Assembly (NCBI GenBank): GCA_904501845.1 | Contig: CAJGCH010000029.1 | Coordinates: forward strand, 1 to 17,719 | Direction of reading: 5' to 3' | DNA length: 17,719 nt | From: an uncultured Bacillaceae bacterium | GTDB lineage: Bacteria; Bacillota; Bacilli; Bacillales; Pradoshiaceae | In this document: positions 1-7,909 of the stretch, in pieces | Numbering within the stretch: the stretch's first letter is position 1 | Layout of the letters: every line of letters begins with the position of its first letter | Made by a program: the position numbers and the translations under genes | The notes under the pieces: generated by a model | The model's input: only the letters and a program-made list of their open reading frames with translations | Told to the model about the DNA's origin: nothing | Databases searched by the model: none

Positions 1-831
1 ACGCTGATTATGACGGAAAAGGCCAATATTACCGATGAGCAATTAGCGGCGATTTACATGCCAGTTACGTTTGAAGTGGAAGCACTAAATGAGAATGCAA
101 AGTCTGAGGACGAATTAAGCCAGGCGAGAGGCCTTGTCTATCTCATGCTGTTTGTGATTTATTTCAGTGTCATCGTCTATGCAGGCATGATTGCCAATGA
201 AGTGGCAATTGAGAAATCCTCCAGAGTGATGGAAATATTGATATCAAGCGTTTCGCCTATTAAACAAATGTTCGCCAAGATAACCGGGATCGCTCTTTTA
301 ACGCTGACCCAGCTGCTTATTTTTGGAGGCGTCAGTTATTTGGTCCTTAAGAATAATTCGGAGGCCGGCGATGTGTTGACGTTCTTCGGATTTGATAATA
401 TTGAGGCAAAAACGGTTGTATATGCGGTTGTATTCACCTTGTTAGGTTATTTATTGTATGCGACCATGGCAGCTTTTCTAGGTTCGCTTGTGAGCAAGCT
501 TGAGGACTTGCAGCAAATGATCCTGCCGATGACGATGCTTGTTATCTTTGGCTTTCTTATCGCGATGAGCGGACTATCCAATCCTGAGGCGAATTTCATT
601 ACAATCACATCTTATATCCCTTTCTTTACTCCGATGATTATGTTCCTTCGTATTGGAATGCTCGAGGTAGCTCCAATAGAGATCGCTATCAGCATCCTTC
701 TCATGCTTGCGACAATCGGGCTTCTCGCTTACTTTGGCGCGAAGGTATATAAAGGCGGTGTTTTGATGTATGGAAATTCGACATCATTAAAGGATATCAA
801 GAAAGCGATTGACTTAACGAAGAATAAATAG
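1..831 (+). CDS. yhaP: ABC-2 type permease, YhaP/NatB-like (3' part)
   Basis: C-terminal 276 residues of an integral-membrane ABC exporter subunit. The reading frame is open to the first base of the window, so the start lies upstream; full-length relatives are about 400 residues. Visible are five or so hydrophobic segments: one begins near codon 45 of the visible part (around LVYLMLFVIYF), followed by the cytoplasmic stretch EKSSRVMEILISSVSP, typical of NatB-type ABC-2 permeases, then four more helices, and a basic tail ending in DLTKNK. The family exports ions or small molecules with a separate ATPase, which would be the upstream yhaQ-type gene outside this window. The substrate is unknown. 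A good terminator follows 18 bases after the stop, so this is the last gene of its operon. Family call is secure; the yhaP name rests on the synteny. Confidence 0.85.
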   Translation, partial: TLIMTEKANITDEQLAAIYMPVTFEVEALNENAKSEDELSQARGLVYLMLFVIYFSVIVYAGMIANEVAIEKSSRVMEILISSVSPIKQMFAKITGIALLTLTQLLIFGGVSYLVLKNNSEAGDVLTFFGFDNIEAKTVVYAVVFTLLGYLLYATMAAFLGSLVSKLEDLQQMILPMTMLVIFGFLIAMSGLSNPEANFITITSYIPFFTPMIMFLRIGMLEVAPIEIAISILLMLATIGLLAYFGAKVYKGGVLMYGNSTSLKDIKKAIDLTKNK

Positions 832-848
832 ACATAAATTTGCTATAT

Positions 849-881
849 GACTCTAGGGTGACGTGCCTAGAGTCTTTTTTT
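849..881 (+). terminator. Intrinsic terminator after yhaP
   Basis: Nine-base-pair perfect stem (849-857 with 866-874, GACTCTAGG/CCTAGAGTC), 8-base loop, followed by seven T. It separates the permease operon from yhaO. Confidence 0.9.
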
Positions 882-979
882 CTGTGTTTCCCAGTTAGAG
901 ATTTTAAAAGTTCTATTGGAACCATATTGAAGGGTAAGGCAGAGATCCTCATTTGTAGTAAAATAGGGAGAGGGAGTGA

Positions 980-2206
980 ATGATAGTGAAGAAAATGACA
1001 TTTATCCATGCGGCTGACATTCATTTAGGCGGCATGTTTTCAGGATTTCGGCATTTGCCCGATAACCTATATGAGAGACTTAAGGCAAGCGGCTATAAAG
1101 CATTGCAGAATTTAGTCCAGACGGCCATTAAGGAAAAAGTGGATTTCGTTATCCTTGCCGGGGACATTTATGATGTGGATGACCGTAACCTAAAAGCGCA
1201 AGTTCAGTTTCAAAAAGCGATGGAGCAGTTGAACAAGGAAGAGATACCAGTCTACATGATCCACGGAAACCATGATTTTCTAGAAGGCAAGTATTTCGAG
1301 CTGTCCCTTCCGCCTAATGTTCATGTATTTAGGCAGAAAGTGGAGGTTAAAAAATATATAAAGGAAGATGGCACATCTGCCATGCTTTATGGGTTTAGTT
1401 ACGGGAAGAGACATGTGCGGGATAGAATGATTGAGGCTTACGTGAAACAGCCAGCGGGTGACTTTCATATAGGCCTTTTGCACGGGAATCTTGACGGAGA
1501 AACCAGCCATGGCAACTACGCGCCTTTCACAAGGAAGGATTTGCTCGAAAAAGGGTTTGATTATTGGGCATTGGGTCATATTCATAAAAGAATGTTCGTA
1601 TTGGAAAATCCCATCGCTGTGTATCCGGGATGCCTGCAAGGCCGGAATAAGAAAGAGACAGGTGAGAAGGGGTTCTACCTTGTCCATCTATCCGAGAACG
1701 GAACAGAAATGGATTTTCGACCGGCCTCTGTCATGGATTGGAAAGAGGAGAGACTGGACGCAAGCGGATTTGGAATGAGCGAGCTTGTTCAGCGCTTGAA
1801 TGAGCGGAAGGAGCAGCTGCGCCAGGAAGGAAAGGATATCTTGTTTGAAATCATCCTTGATGCATCCAATGCGAGGAAAGAGGATTGGATTTATTCTGAT
1901 ATGGATGAATTACTTGAAGCCGTGCAAGAGGGAGAAGAACTGGAAGAGCCAATGGTGTGGATTCATTCCATGAAGATTCTGCCGCCGGTGTGGATGGAGG
2001 AAGACAAACAAGTGTCTGAGTCCTTTTTGGCTGAACTATTAAGTGTGTCATCAAACATTAGTGAAGAACAATATGAGAGCTTCACCGCCTCCCTTTCCGC
2101 TAACCCGACCGCAAGGAAGTATATGCAGGATTGGAATCAAGATACGCGGGAAGAGATTATCCTTGAGGCAAACATGGAGCTTATGAAAAGACTAAATAGC
2201 AAATAA
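980..2206 (+). CDS. yhaO: SbcD/Mre11-like metallophosphoesterase YhaO
   Basis: Predicted cytoplasmic DNA nuclease of the calcineurin-like phosphoesterase family, 408 residues. The five metal-binding motifs are all present: D13-x-H15 (ADIHLGG), GDIYD at 61-65, GNHD at 96-99, LLHG around H168, and GHIH at 199-202. The C-terminal half is the less conserved cap and partner-binding region. It lies 12 bases upstream of yhaN, the SbcC-like partner, so the two probably form an Mre11-Rad50-like complex in double-strand end processing; that is inference from family and pairing. The start is uncertain: ATG 980 sits only 3 bases after AGGGAG (971-976) but 9 after GGGAG (966-970), while GTG 986 and ATG 995 in the same frame are also possible and would lose only 2-5 residues. 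No good promoter is obvious upstream. Confidence 0.9.
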   Translation: MIVKKMTFIHAADIHLGGMFSGFRHLPDNLYERLKASGYKALQNLVQTAIKEKVDFVILAGDIYDVDDRNLKAQVQFQKAMEQLNKEEIPVYMIHGNHDFLEGKYFELSLPPNVHVFRQKVEVKKYIKEDGTSAMLYGFSYGKRHVRDRMIEAYVKQPAGDFHIGLLHGNLDGETSHGNYAPFTRKDLLEKGFDYWALGHIHKRMFVLENPIAVYPGCLQGRNKKETGEKGFYLVHLSENGTEMDFRPASVMDWKEERLDASGFGMSELVQRLNERKEQLRQEGKDILFEIILDASNARKEDWIYSDMDELLEAVQEGEELEEPMVWIHSMKILPPVWMEEDKQVSESFLAELLSVSSNISEEQYESFTASLSANPTARKYMQDWNQDTREEIILEANMELMKRLNSK

Positions 2207-2218
2207 GGAGACAGGGCG

Positions 2219-5194
2219 TTGTTTATTAAGAAGATACATATATATGGATACGGGAAATTGGAGAATTACCAGCTGGATTTCTCCCGAGGCGTGAATGTTC
2301 TTTATGGTGAGAACGAGGCAGGTAAATCAACCATTTTTTCGTTTATTCACGCTATGCTATTCGGCTTTCCGCAAAGAAACCAAGCAGCTCCCTCCTATGA
2401 GCCAAACGGCGGAGTTAAATATGGAGGCAGGCTGACGGTTGAATGGCCAGAATACGGTGAAATGATCGTTGAGCGCGTCAAGAATACACAGGGGACAGAA
2501 TGCAGGCTCTATCAAGACGGAAAGATCATTGGCAGTGAAATAGAATTACAGGAACGGCTAAAGGGAATGGACCGGGGATTCTATGAATCCATCTATTCCT
2601 TTAATTTAGACGGAATCCAAGAAATCTCCCGTCTGAACGAAGAGGAGATTGGACGATACCTATTTTTCGCTGGAATCTCGGGAAGTGAACGCCTATGGGA
2701 CTTGGAGAATGGGCTGCAAAAGCAAATGGATCAGCTCTTTAAGCCGAGCGGGAAGAAGCCAGAAATCAATCAGAAACTCGCTGAGCTAAAAGAAAGCAGC
2801 CGCCAATTGCAAAAAGCAAGGGAGAGGGAAAATGAGTATAATCAGCTCATGGATCGGAAGGAACAGCTTGCAAAAGCAATTGCTGAACAAAGAGAACGCC
2901 TAGAACAATCTAAAGATAGACTGGTTCATTTAAGGGAATGGAAGCGTCTTTTGCCAAACATTCAGGAGCTGTCTGTAATCAATGCCAGATTGAGTGAGCT
3001 AGGGGAAGGCCATTTTCCTGCCGGCGGAATCAAGAGAATGGATACGATTGAAGCGGAGAGGCTTGCGAAAGAAACTTTGTTTCAAACGCAACTAAGTAAA
3101 TTATCCGCGCTTAGAGAAGAGCGGCAAAACCTGGCCTACGAAGAGCAATGGGTGCAGATGGAATCAGATGTTCATCAGATGGAACGCATTTTAGACCATT
3201 GGGAGATGCATGAGGAAGAGTTACGGGCGAAGTCTATTGAACTAAAGCATATGGAAGCCCGCATGTATAAGCTGCAGGAAGAATTGCATATGAATCTAGG
3301 GGAGGAGAGGATTGCTTCTCTTGATACAAGTGTATTTCGCAAAGAGGAAATTAAGCAGCTGGAGCTTGAAATGCGTACTTTGCAGAAGCGAAAAAATGAG
3401 CTTGATTCCCAATTTGAACAGGAGAAACTTAAGCTAGAACAGCTAGAGAAGACACTAGCCCTTTACGAAAGCAAGCTTTTGCCAGATGAAGAGAGAGAGC
3501 GTCTTGAAAAAAGGCATAAAGCCTTCCAGAGATCTGCAGGGGCAGGCGGCGAAAAAGAAACGCTTGAGATGCTGGAGCGTTTAAAAAGTCGCCGCGAGAA
3601 GCTTAGTGGGACAGAAAGGAAAGCATTGAAGAAAAAGAAAAGGGTCCTTAATCTTGCTGGAATTTTTGTCATTCTTGTATCTATCCTAGTCATCTTTACA
3701 GGTAAAATGCTGCTTGGCTTGGGATTTGGAATTGCCGGTATCCTGTTAATCTTCCTGTTCAGACAGTTTATGGACAGTGATATGAAAGCAAGTGAGCTGG
3801 ATGAGGAAATTCTTTATATAGAGGAAAAGCTGGCTCATTCTGCAAGAAGCTTTGATGGACAGGAAGATAATGGGCTGGACGAGAGACTGCTCCTGGAGGA
3901 TGCTCAAAACCGCAGCCAATATGAGAAGGAATTATACCGCAAAGAACGTCAGAATGAGATTTTTGAAGGATTAATCCAAGCATTTGAGAAGTGGGAGCAG
4001 GAGAAGCAGCGTTGTGAAACGCGGCTGATTGCCATTGGAGATGAGTGGTCTTTACCGCAAGAAATCTCACAATCCATGCTTTTTGAAGCATTTGAACGTC
4101 TCGAGGACATGAAGGATATTATTTTAGAGAAAAACAGGATTCATGCGTCAATAGATGAATGCAATCATTTGATTCAGGGTTATGCGGCTAAATTAAAGAA
4201 TCTGGCCAATATCTTTGGTGTCAGCACGAATCAGCCAAAGAGAGAGATTTATAGCCAAATTAGACAGAAGCTTGAGGCAGCCCTGCTAGTGAAAAGCGAG
4301 AGCATCCGACTTGATGAGAGGATTGACGATGTGAAAGAAGAAGTGGGCCCGCTTGAGGAAGTTTGCAAGCAGCTGATGAACGAGCAGGAAAAGCTGCTTA
4401 AAGAAGCTGATTGCAGTTCCCTAACGGACTTCTATCAATACGGCAAGGAAGCTGAAGAGCGGGAACAGCTATTGGCCGCAAAACGTCAATTAATGATACA
4501 GCTAGGGGGATTTTCGGAATTTGAACACTATCTGCGCACAAATGACGCAGAGCTTGAGGAAAGAATTGGTGGCGAGGAGGATAACAGTTCCTCGCTCGAA
4601 CGTCAAATCGAGCTAGGGCTCAAGGAGCTTGCTGAGGTTGAATATGATATTAAGAGACTCGAGGAAGATGGTACAGTGGAGTCCTTACAATTCAGTCATC
4701 AAAAGCTGCAGGAGGATTTTTGTGACATATCGCGGAAATGGGCAAAGCTTGCGGTAGCCAAAGGCATCTTGCAAGAGACCATCAAAAAATATAAGGATGA
4801 GCGTTTCCCCGCTATACTGAACCAATCAAACGAATATTTGTGTTATTTGACTAACGGAAAATACGAGAAGATGATGTTCTCAAACGATGGGGCTGGATTG
4901 ATGCTTCAAGATGATAATGGAGGATTCATACATGCCCGGGATTTAAGCAGGGGAACAGCGGAGCTCGCCTATGTATCGATTCGGCTAGCTTTAGCCATGA
5001 CGATTGAGGGAAGAAAAGATCTTCCGCTGATGATGGATGACACATTTGTCAATTTCGATGACAGCAGAACCGAGCGGGTGCTTTCCTTGCTGAAGCAAAT
5101 TGGACAAAGGAATCACCAAATTCTCTTCATGACTTGCCATGAGAAAATCAAGGAGCACTTTACTCCGCAAGAAGTTATCCGCTTAGTGCGATAA
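2219..5194 (+). CDS. yhaN: SbcC/Rad50-like ATPase with central transmembrane hairpin, YhaN
   Basis: Large ATPase of the SMC/Rad50 type, 991 residues. Walker A is GENEAGKST at 30-38; a long coiled coil follows; the C-terminal lobe has the ABC signature LSRGTAELA and a Walker B/D-loop LPLMMDDTFVNFDD near 934-948. At the midpoint (about 476-495 and 497-514) two hydrophobic segments, separated by one lysine and flanked by KKKK and RQF, form a probable transmembrane hairpin. No CxxC zinc hook is present anywhere. The coiled-coil apex therefore seems to be fixed in the membrane instead of dimerising through zinc. The start is TTG at 2219, 8 bases after AGGAG (2206-2210); the protein then begins MFIKKIHIYG, the usual family N terminus. 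Co-transcribed with yhaO, its presumed nuclease partner. Confidence 0.92.
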   Translation: MFIKKIHIYGYGKLENYQLDFSRGVNVLYGENEAGKSTIFSFIHAMLFGFPQRNQAAPSYEPNGGVKYGGRLTVEWPEYGEMIVERVKNTQGTECRLYQDGKIIGSEIELQERLKGMDRGFYESIYSFNLDGIQEISRLNEEEIGRYLFFAGISGSERLWDLENGLQKQMDQLFKPSGKKPEINQKLAELKESSRQLQKARERENEYNQLMDRKEQLAKAIAEQRERLEQSKDRLVHLREWKRLLPNIQELSVINARLSELGEGHFPAGGIKRMDTIEAERLAKETLFQTQLSKLSALREERQNLAYEEQWVQMESDVHQMERILDHWEMHEEELRAKSIELKHMEARMYKLQEELHMNLGEERIASLDTSVFRKEEIKQLELEMRTLQKRKNELDSQFEQEKLKLEQLEKTLALYESKLLPDEERERLEKRHKAFQRSAGAGGEKETLEMLERLKSRREKLSGTERKALKKKKRVLNLAGIFVILVSILVIFTGKMLLGLGFGIAGILLIFLFRQFMDSDMKASELDEEILYIEEKLAHSARSFDGQEDNGLDERLLLEDAQNRSQYEKELYRKERQNEIFEGLIQAFEKWEQEKQRCETRLIAIGDEWSLPQEISQSMLFEAFERLEDMKDIILEKNRIHASIDECNHLIQGYAAKLKNLANIFGVSTNQPKREIYSQIRQKLEAALLVKSESIRLDERIDDVKEEVGPLEEVCKQLMNEQEKLLKEADCSSLTDFYQYGKEAEEREQLLAAKRQLMIQLGGFSEFEHYLRTNDAELEERIGGEEDNSSSLERQIELGLKELAEVEYDIKRLEEDGTVESLQFSHQKLQEDFCDISRKWAKLAVAKGILQETIKKYKDERFPAILNQSNEYLCYLTNGKYEKMMFSNDGAGLMLQDDNGGFIHARDLSRGTAELAYVSIRLALAMTIEGRKDLPLMMDDTFVNFDDSRTERVLSLLKQIGQRNHQILFMTCHEKIKEHFTPQEVIRLVR

Positions 5195-5217
5195 ACGACA
5201 ACAACAGTTGCCTTGCA

Positions 5218-5226
5218 TGCTATAAT
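5218..5226 (+). promoter_or_regulatory. Extended -10 promoter of yhaM
   Basis: Perfect extended -10, TGcTATAAT, 30 bases before the yhaM start codon. No clear -35 at 16-18 bases, which is common for TGn promoters. It lets yhaM be expressed apart from yhaO-yhaN. Confidence 0.65.
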
Positions 5227-5256
5227 AAAAAAGGAATAGACTGGGAGGGATTTGAG

Positions 5257-6195
5257 ATGAAGGGAATAGCTCATCATGAGGTAGGAGATACAATCGATCT
5301 CCATTTATTCATAAAGAATGCCGTCAAAGGGACAGCCAGTAATGGCAAACCTTTTTTATCATTAATATTTCAGGATAAAAGCGGTGAAATTGAGGCCAAG
5401 CTTTGGGATGTTAAGCCTGAGGATGAACAGACATATGTACCCGAGGCCATTGTGCGCGTAACAGGCGACGTGCAAAACTACAAAGGAAAGCTCCAACTGC
5501 GCATCCGTGCCATCCGCTTAAAATATGAGAATGAAGCTGTCAATATCGGGGACCTCCTGCCAACTGCGCCGCTTGGCAAGGATGAGATGGCTGATACGAT
5601 TACTAAATATATATTTGAAATGACGAACCCAAATATCCAGCGCATAACAAGGCATTTGGTTAAAAAGTACTCCAAGGAATTCCTTGAATACCCGGCTGCG
5701 ACGAAGAATCATCATGAATTCTTCTCCGGTCTCGCATACCATGTTGTTTCCATGCTGGATTTGGCGAAGGCCATTGCCGAGCTTTATCCATCCTTAAATA
5801 AGGACCTGCTGTATGCCGGTGTCATTTTGTATGATTTAGGCAAGGTAATGGAATTGAGCGGCCCGATTGCCACGACTTACACGGTTGAAGGGAATTTGCT
5901 TGGACATATCACCATTATGGTGAATGAAATTGGCAAAGTTGCAGAGGAACTCAATATTCAAGGAGAAGAGATTCTTATTCTGCAGCATATCGTGTTGAGC
6001 CACCATGGCAAAGCAGAATGGGGCAGCCCGAAGCCACCTTTAGTAAAAGAGGCAGAAATCCTTCATTATATAGACAATCTGGATGCAAAGATGAATATGA
6101 TGGACAGAGCGCTTGACCGCGTAAAACCGGGAGAGTTCACGGAGCGTATCTTCCCGCTGGATAACCGCAGTCTCTATAAGCCGTCCTTTAAATAA
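5257..6195 (+). CDS. yhaM: 3'-5' exoribonuclease YhaM, with altered HD motif
   Basis: YhaM-type 3'-to-5' exonuclease, 312 residues, acting on RNA and single-stranded DNA with divalent metal in B. subtilis. Order of domains: an OB-fold nucleic-acid-binding domain (about 12-90, with the pattern GEIEAKLWD), then an HD-superfamily domain (about 150-285). HD landmarks are H162 (GLAYHVVSML), D193, HH at 249-250 (VLSHHGKAEWGSPKPP) and D273 (HYIDNLDAK). The first residue of the HD pair is Tyr192 (codon TAT at 5830-5832), where the family has His (CAT), so one metal ligand appears lost. All else is strongly conserved and full length. ATG 5257 is 8 bases after GGGAGG (5243-5248). Own promoter at 5218-5226. 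Activity of this allele is in doubt; see findings. Confidence 0.93.
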   Translation: MKGIAHHEVGDTIDLHLFIKNAVKGTASNGKPFLSLIFQDKSGEIEAKLWDVKPEDEQTYVPEAIVRVTGDVQNYKGKLQLRIRAIRLKYENEAVNIGDLLPTAPLGKDEMADTITKYIFEMTNPNIQRITRHLVKKYSKEFLEYPAATKNHHEFFSGLAYHVVSMLDLAKAIAELYPSLNKDLLYAGVILYDLGKVMELSGPIATTYTVEGNLLGHITIMVNEIGKVAEELNIQGEEILILQHIVLSHHGKAEWGSPKPPLVKEAEILHYIDNLDAKMNMMDRALDRVKPGEFTERIFPLDNRSLYKPSFK

Positions 6196-6212
6196 AGTAC
6201 TTGAAAAATCCC

Positions 6213-6240
6213 GCATAGTCATTGATTGCCCGCATATAAT
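6213..6240 (+). promoter_or_regulatory. Possible SigE-type promoter of yhaL
   Basis: GCATAGT (6213-6219) resembles the SigE -35 KMATATT and CATATAAT (6233-6240) the -10 CATACANT. The spacer is 13 bases, one or two short of usual. The -10 also contains TATAAT, so a SigA promoter with a poor -35 is an alternative. Confidence 0.35.
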
Positions 6241-6283
6241 GGTTGAAAAGGGCCTGTCCTATTAAGAAGGGAGATTGTCTTTT

Positions 6284-6463
6284 ATGCCATTTTTCATGTG
6301 GTTCATCGTAGCAGGGATATTTGCCAGTGCCTTTATGACGATCAAATCAATGAAGGAAGAAAGACAAATTGATGAATCATTCATAGAGGATGAAGGTAAG
6401 GTATACATTGAACGGATTGAAGAGGAAAGAAAGAAGCGTGCGATAACGGAAGAGGCAAATTAA
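6284..6463 (+). CDS. yhaL: YhaL-type small sporulation membrane protein
   Basis: A 59-residue protein with one N-terminal membrane segment (MPFFMWFIVAGIFASAFMT) and a highly charged, helical C-terminal tail rich in Glu, Arg and Lys (around RIEEERKKRA). This form and its place between yhaM and prsA match YhaL, annotated as a sporulation protein in Bacillus; the molecular role is unknown. ATG 6284 is chosen because GAAGGGAG (6266-6273) lies 10 bases upstream; the in-frame TTG at 6275 would be only one base from it. A possible mother-cell promoter lies at 6213-6240. The stop codon overlaps the start of the terminator shared with prsA. Confidence 0.8.
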   Translation: MPFFMWFIVAGIFASAFMTIKSMKEERQIDESFIEDEGKVYIERIEEERKKRAITEEAN

Positions 6464-6492
6464 AAAAACTCGGCTGATCAGCCGAGTTTTTT
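6463..6492. terminator. Bidirectional terminator between yhaL and prsA
   Basis: Perfect 30-base palindrome: six A, the 18-base self-complementary core (6469-6486, CTCGGCTGA and its complement), six T. It has a U-tract in both directions and serves both convergent genes. Confidence 0.93.
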
Positions 6493-6494
6493 CT

Positions 6495-7352
6495 TTATTG
6501 CTTAAAGGTACCTTCTAGATCTTCATCCTTCACATCGATTTCTGCGTCGTCAATCACTTTTTGAATCGCTTCTTGTGCTTTTGCGGAATCTACTTTAGCT
6601 GTTTTGACGTTTCTCTCGATATCAGCCTTCGCATCTTCATAGGAAGGACTGTCATTTTTGACTCGATCAGTCACTTGGATGATATGGAAGCCGTAATCAG
6701 ATTGTACAGGCTCAGAAATTTCATCAACCTTTAATTTATATGCCGCATCTTCAAATGCAGGAACCATCTTGCCGACACCAAATTCTCCAAGTTCTCCGCC
6801 TTGTTCTTTGGATGCCTCGTCAGTTGAATATTCTTTCGCTAAATCAGCGAATTTCTCGCCTTTATCAAGTTTTCCCTTTACTTCTTTGGCTGTTTCCTCA
6901 TCAGCGACAAGAATATGTCGGGCTTTAAGGTTGATTGTATACTTGTTCTCATAATAATCCTTAAGCTCGTCTTCTGAGACATCAACCGTTTCTAAGGCTG
7001 CCTTTTCTTGTGCTAACTGATACTTCAGCTCATCCTTAAAGTCATCTTCATTCGCATAACCATTTTGGGCGAGTGCACTTTCGAAGTTTTCTCCAAGATT
7101 AGCCTTAGTTTCTTCAAGGCGCTTGTCCACTTCTTTGTCACTTACCTTATATTGATCGGTAAAGACCTTCTTATACACAAGTTCTTGAAGCACCTGGTCT
7201 CCATATTTGTCTTTTAGTTCCTCATAAAAAGCATCTTTCGTGATATTGCCTGACTTCGTTTCTGCGATTGTCTCTTCAGAATCATTGCTGTTGCAGGCAC
7301 TGAGGCCAATTAGCGTCGATACTGATGCTACAGTGATTAACCATTTCTTCAT
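6495..7352 (-). CDS. prsA: PrsA foldase lipoprotein (peptidyl-prolyl isomerase)
   Basis: Extracytoplasmic folding catalyst, 285 residues, anchored to the outer face of the membrane and needed to fold secreted and wall proteins after Sec export. The N terminus is a type II signal peptide: MKK, a hydrophobic core, then the lipobox LSAC with the lipidated Cys at 20. Residues 30-140 form the chaperone-like N domain. The parvulin/PpiC domain spans about 143-232, beginning KARHILV and including GGELGEFGVGKMVPAFEDA and the closing YGFHIIQV motif. A charged C domain with many Asp, Glu and Lys follows. The start codon is 8 bases after AAAGGAG on the minus strand. Transcribed from its own promoter (7392-7420) towards yhaL; in the same neighbourhood as ScoC and Ecs, which also affect exoproteins. 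Confidence 0.96.
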   Translation of the reverse strand: MKKWLITVASVSTLIGLSACNSNDSEETIAETKSGNITKDAFYEELKDKYGDQVLQELVYKKVFTDQYKVSDKEVDKRLEETKANLGENFESALAQNGYANEDDFKDELKYQLAQEKAALETVDVSEDELKDYYENKYTINLKARHILVADEETAKEVKGKLDKGEKFADLAKEYSTDEASKEQGGELGEFGVGKMVPAFEDAAYKLKVDEISEPVQSDYGFHIIQVTDRVKNDSPSYEDAKADIERNVKTAKVDSAKAQEAIQKVIDDAEIDVKDEDLEGTFKQ

Positions 7353-7391
7353 CCCTTACACTCCTTTTAGCAAATTGCCAAAACATCCCTT

Positions 7392-7420
7392 TATATATAA
7401 CAAGCATAACTATACCACAA
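7392..7420 (-). promoter_or_regulatory. SigA-type promoter of prsA
   Basis: On the minus strand, TTGTGG (7415-7420), 17-base spacer, TATATA (7392-7397). The start codon is about 40 bases downstream of the -10. Confidence 0.5.
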
Positions 7421-7647
7421 TTCTTCTGCTAAAAAAAGGATAAGGAGGTTCATTAACCCATTGGAGCTTCCATCCAATCAATTTCCTCTTGTCAAGCATA
7501 GGATATGGAGACAGCAGGCAGGGAAGGTGAAGATTCATTTCTCTTCTGAATCGTCCATTCAAAAAAGTGAGCATATGAGACATCAGCCCATTCCTTTCTA
7601 GCCAGGTGTGAATAGGATAGGGTAGCAGCTCAAAAGGAGGTGTTATC
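7421..7647. other. Gap between prsA and the YjcZ-type genes
   Basis: No convincing gene. An open frame on the minus strand (7410-7649) has no ribosome binding site and a composition unlike its neighbours. A sequence CATAGGATA (7497-7505) matches the SigK -10 pattern CATAnnnTA but lacks a -35. The promoter of the two micro-genes should be here, but I cannot place it. Confidence 0.4.
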
Positions 7648-7734
7648 ATGGGTCAAAGTTATGGAGGAGGATTTGCCTTCATCGTCGTACTATTCATTTT
7701 ACTCGTGATTGTTGGTGCATCTTGGATTTACTAA
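7648..7734 (+). CDS. YjcZ-type sporulation micro-protein, copy 1
   Basis: A 28-residue protein: a short polar, glycine-rich head (MGQSYGGG) then one membrane segment ending GASWIY. This is the pattern of the YjcZ family of tiny proteins found in spore-forming Bacillaceae, often in several copies; their function is unknown. AAAAGGAGG (7632-7640) lies 7 bases before the ATG, a near-perfect ribosome binding site that supports translation of so short a frame. It is followed 41 bases later by a close paralogue. Confidence 0.8.
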   Translation: MGQSYGGGFAFIVVLFILLVIVGASWIY

Positions 7735-7775
7735 GAAGGAAAACAATCCATTGTGATTGAAAGGAGGATACAACA

Positions 7776-7862
7776 ATGTCTGGAGGATACGGCGGAGGTT
7801 TCGCTTTATTAGTAGTATTATTTATCTTGTTGGTTATCATCGGGGCGTCCTGGATTCACTAA
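7776..7862 (+). CDS. YjcZ-type sporulation micro-protein, copy 2
   Basis: A 28-residue paralogue of the gene just upstream. Same plan: glycine-rich head (MSGGYGGG), one membrane helix, ending GASWIH. The two proteins align without gaps and differ at roughly seven positions, with many synonymous changes, so the duplication is not recent. AAAGGAGG (7760-7767) lies 8 bases before ATG. A terminator follows at 7882, so the pair probably forms a two-gene transcript. Confidence 0.82.
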   Translation: MSGGYGGGFALLVVLFILLVIIGASWIH

Positions 7863-7881
7863 TCGCATATCTGGGAAGAAG

Positions 7882-7909
7882 AAAGACGAATGCTTCTGCA
7901 TTCGTCTTT
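7882..7909 (+). terminator. Terminator after the YjcZ-type pair
   Basis: Twelve-base-pair stem (7882-7893 with 7898-7909, core AAGACGAATGC), TTCT loop and a short T-tract. Its right edge touches the stop codon of the convergent gene at 7909, so it may act in both directions. Confidence 0.8.

Noticed and set aside
134..142. Degenerate signature motif (FSKGM) of EcsA, residues 134-142 of the protein encoded at 12940-13683, as a sign of lost ATPase activity.
   Set aside because: This form is usual in EcsA and related exporters; Walker A, Walker B and H-loop are intact. Coordinates given are residue numbers.
936..964. TAAAAT (959-964) as -10 of yhaO.
   Set aside because: The -35 position reads AAGGCA and there is no TG extension; too weak to list as a promoter.
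7497..7505. CATAGGATA, a perfect SigK -10 pattern before the YjcZ-type genes.
   Set aside because: No -35 element at 16-17 bases and a leader of about 135 bases would result; a nine-base pattern with three free positions is expected by chance.
7410..7649. 79-codon open frame on the minus strand between prsA and the YjcZ-type genes.
   Set aside because: No ribosome binding site; its start overlaps the ATG of the plus-strand micro-gene and its end overlaps the prsA promoter. Treated as non-coding.
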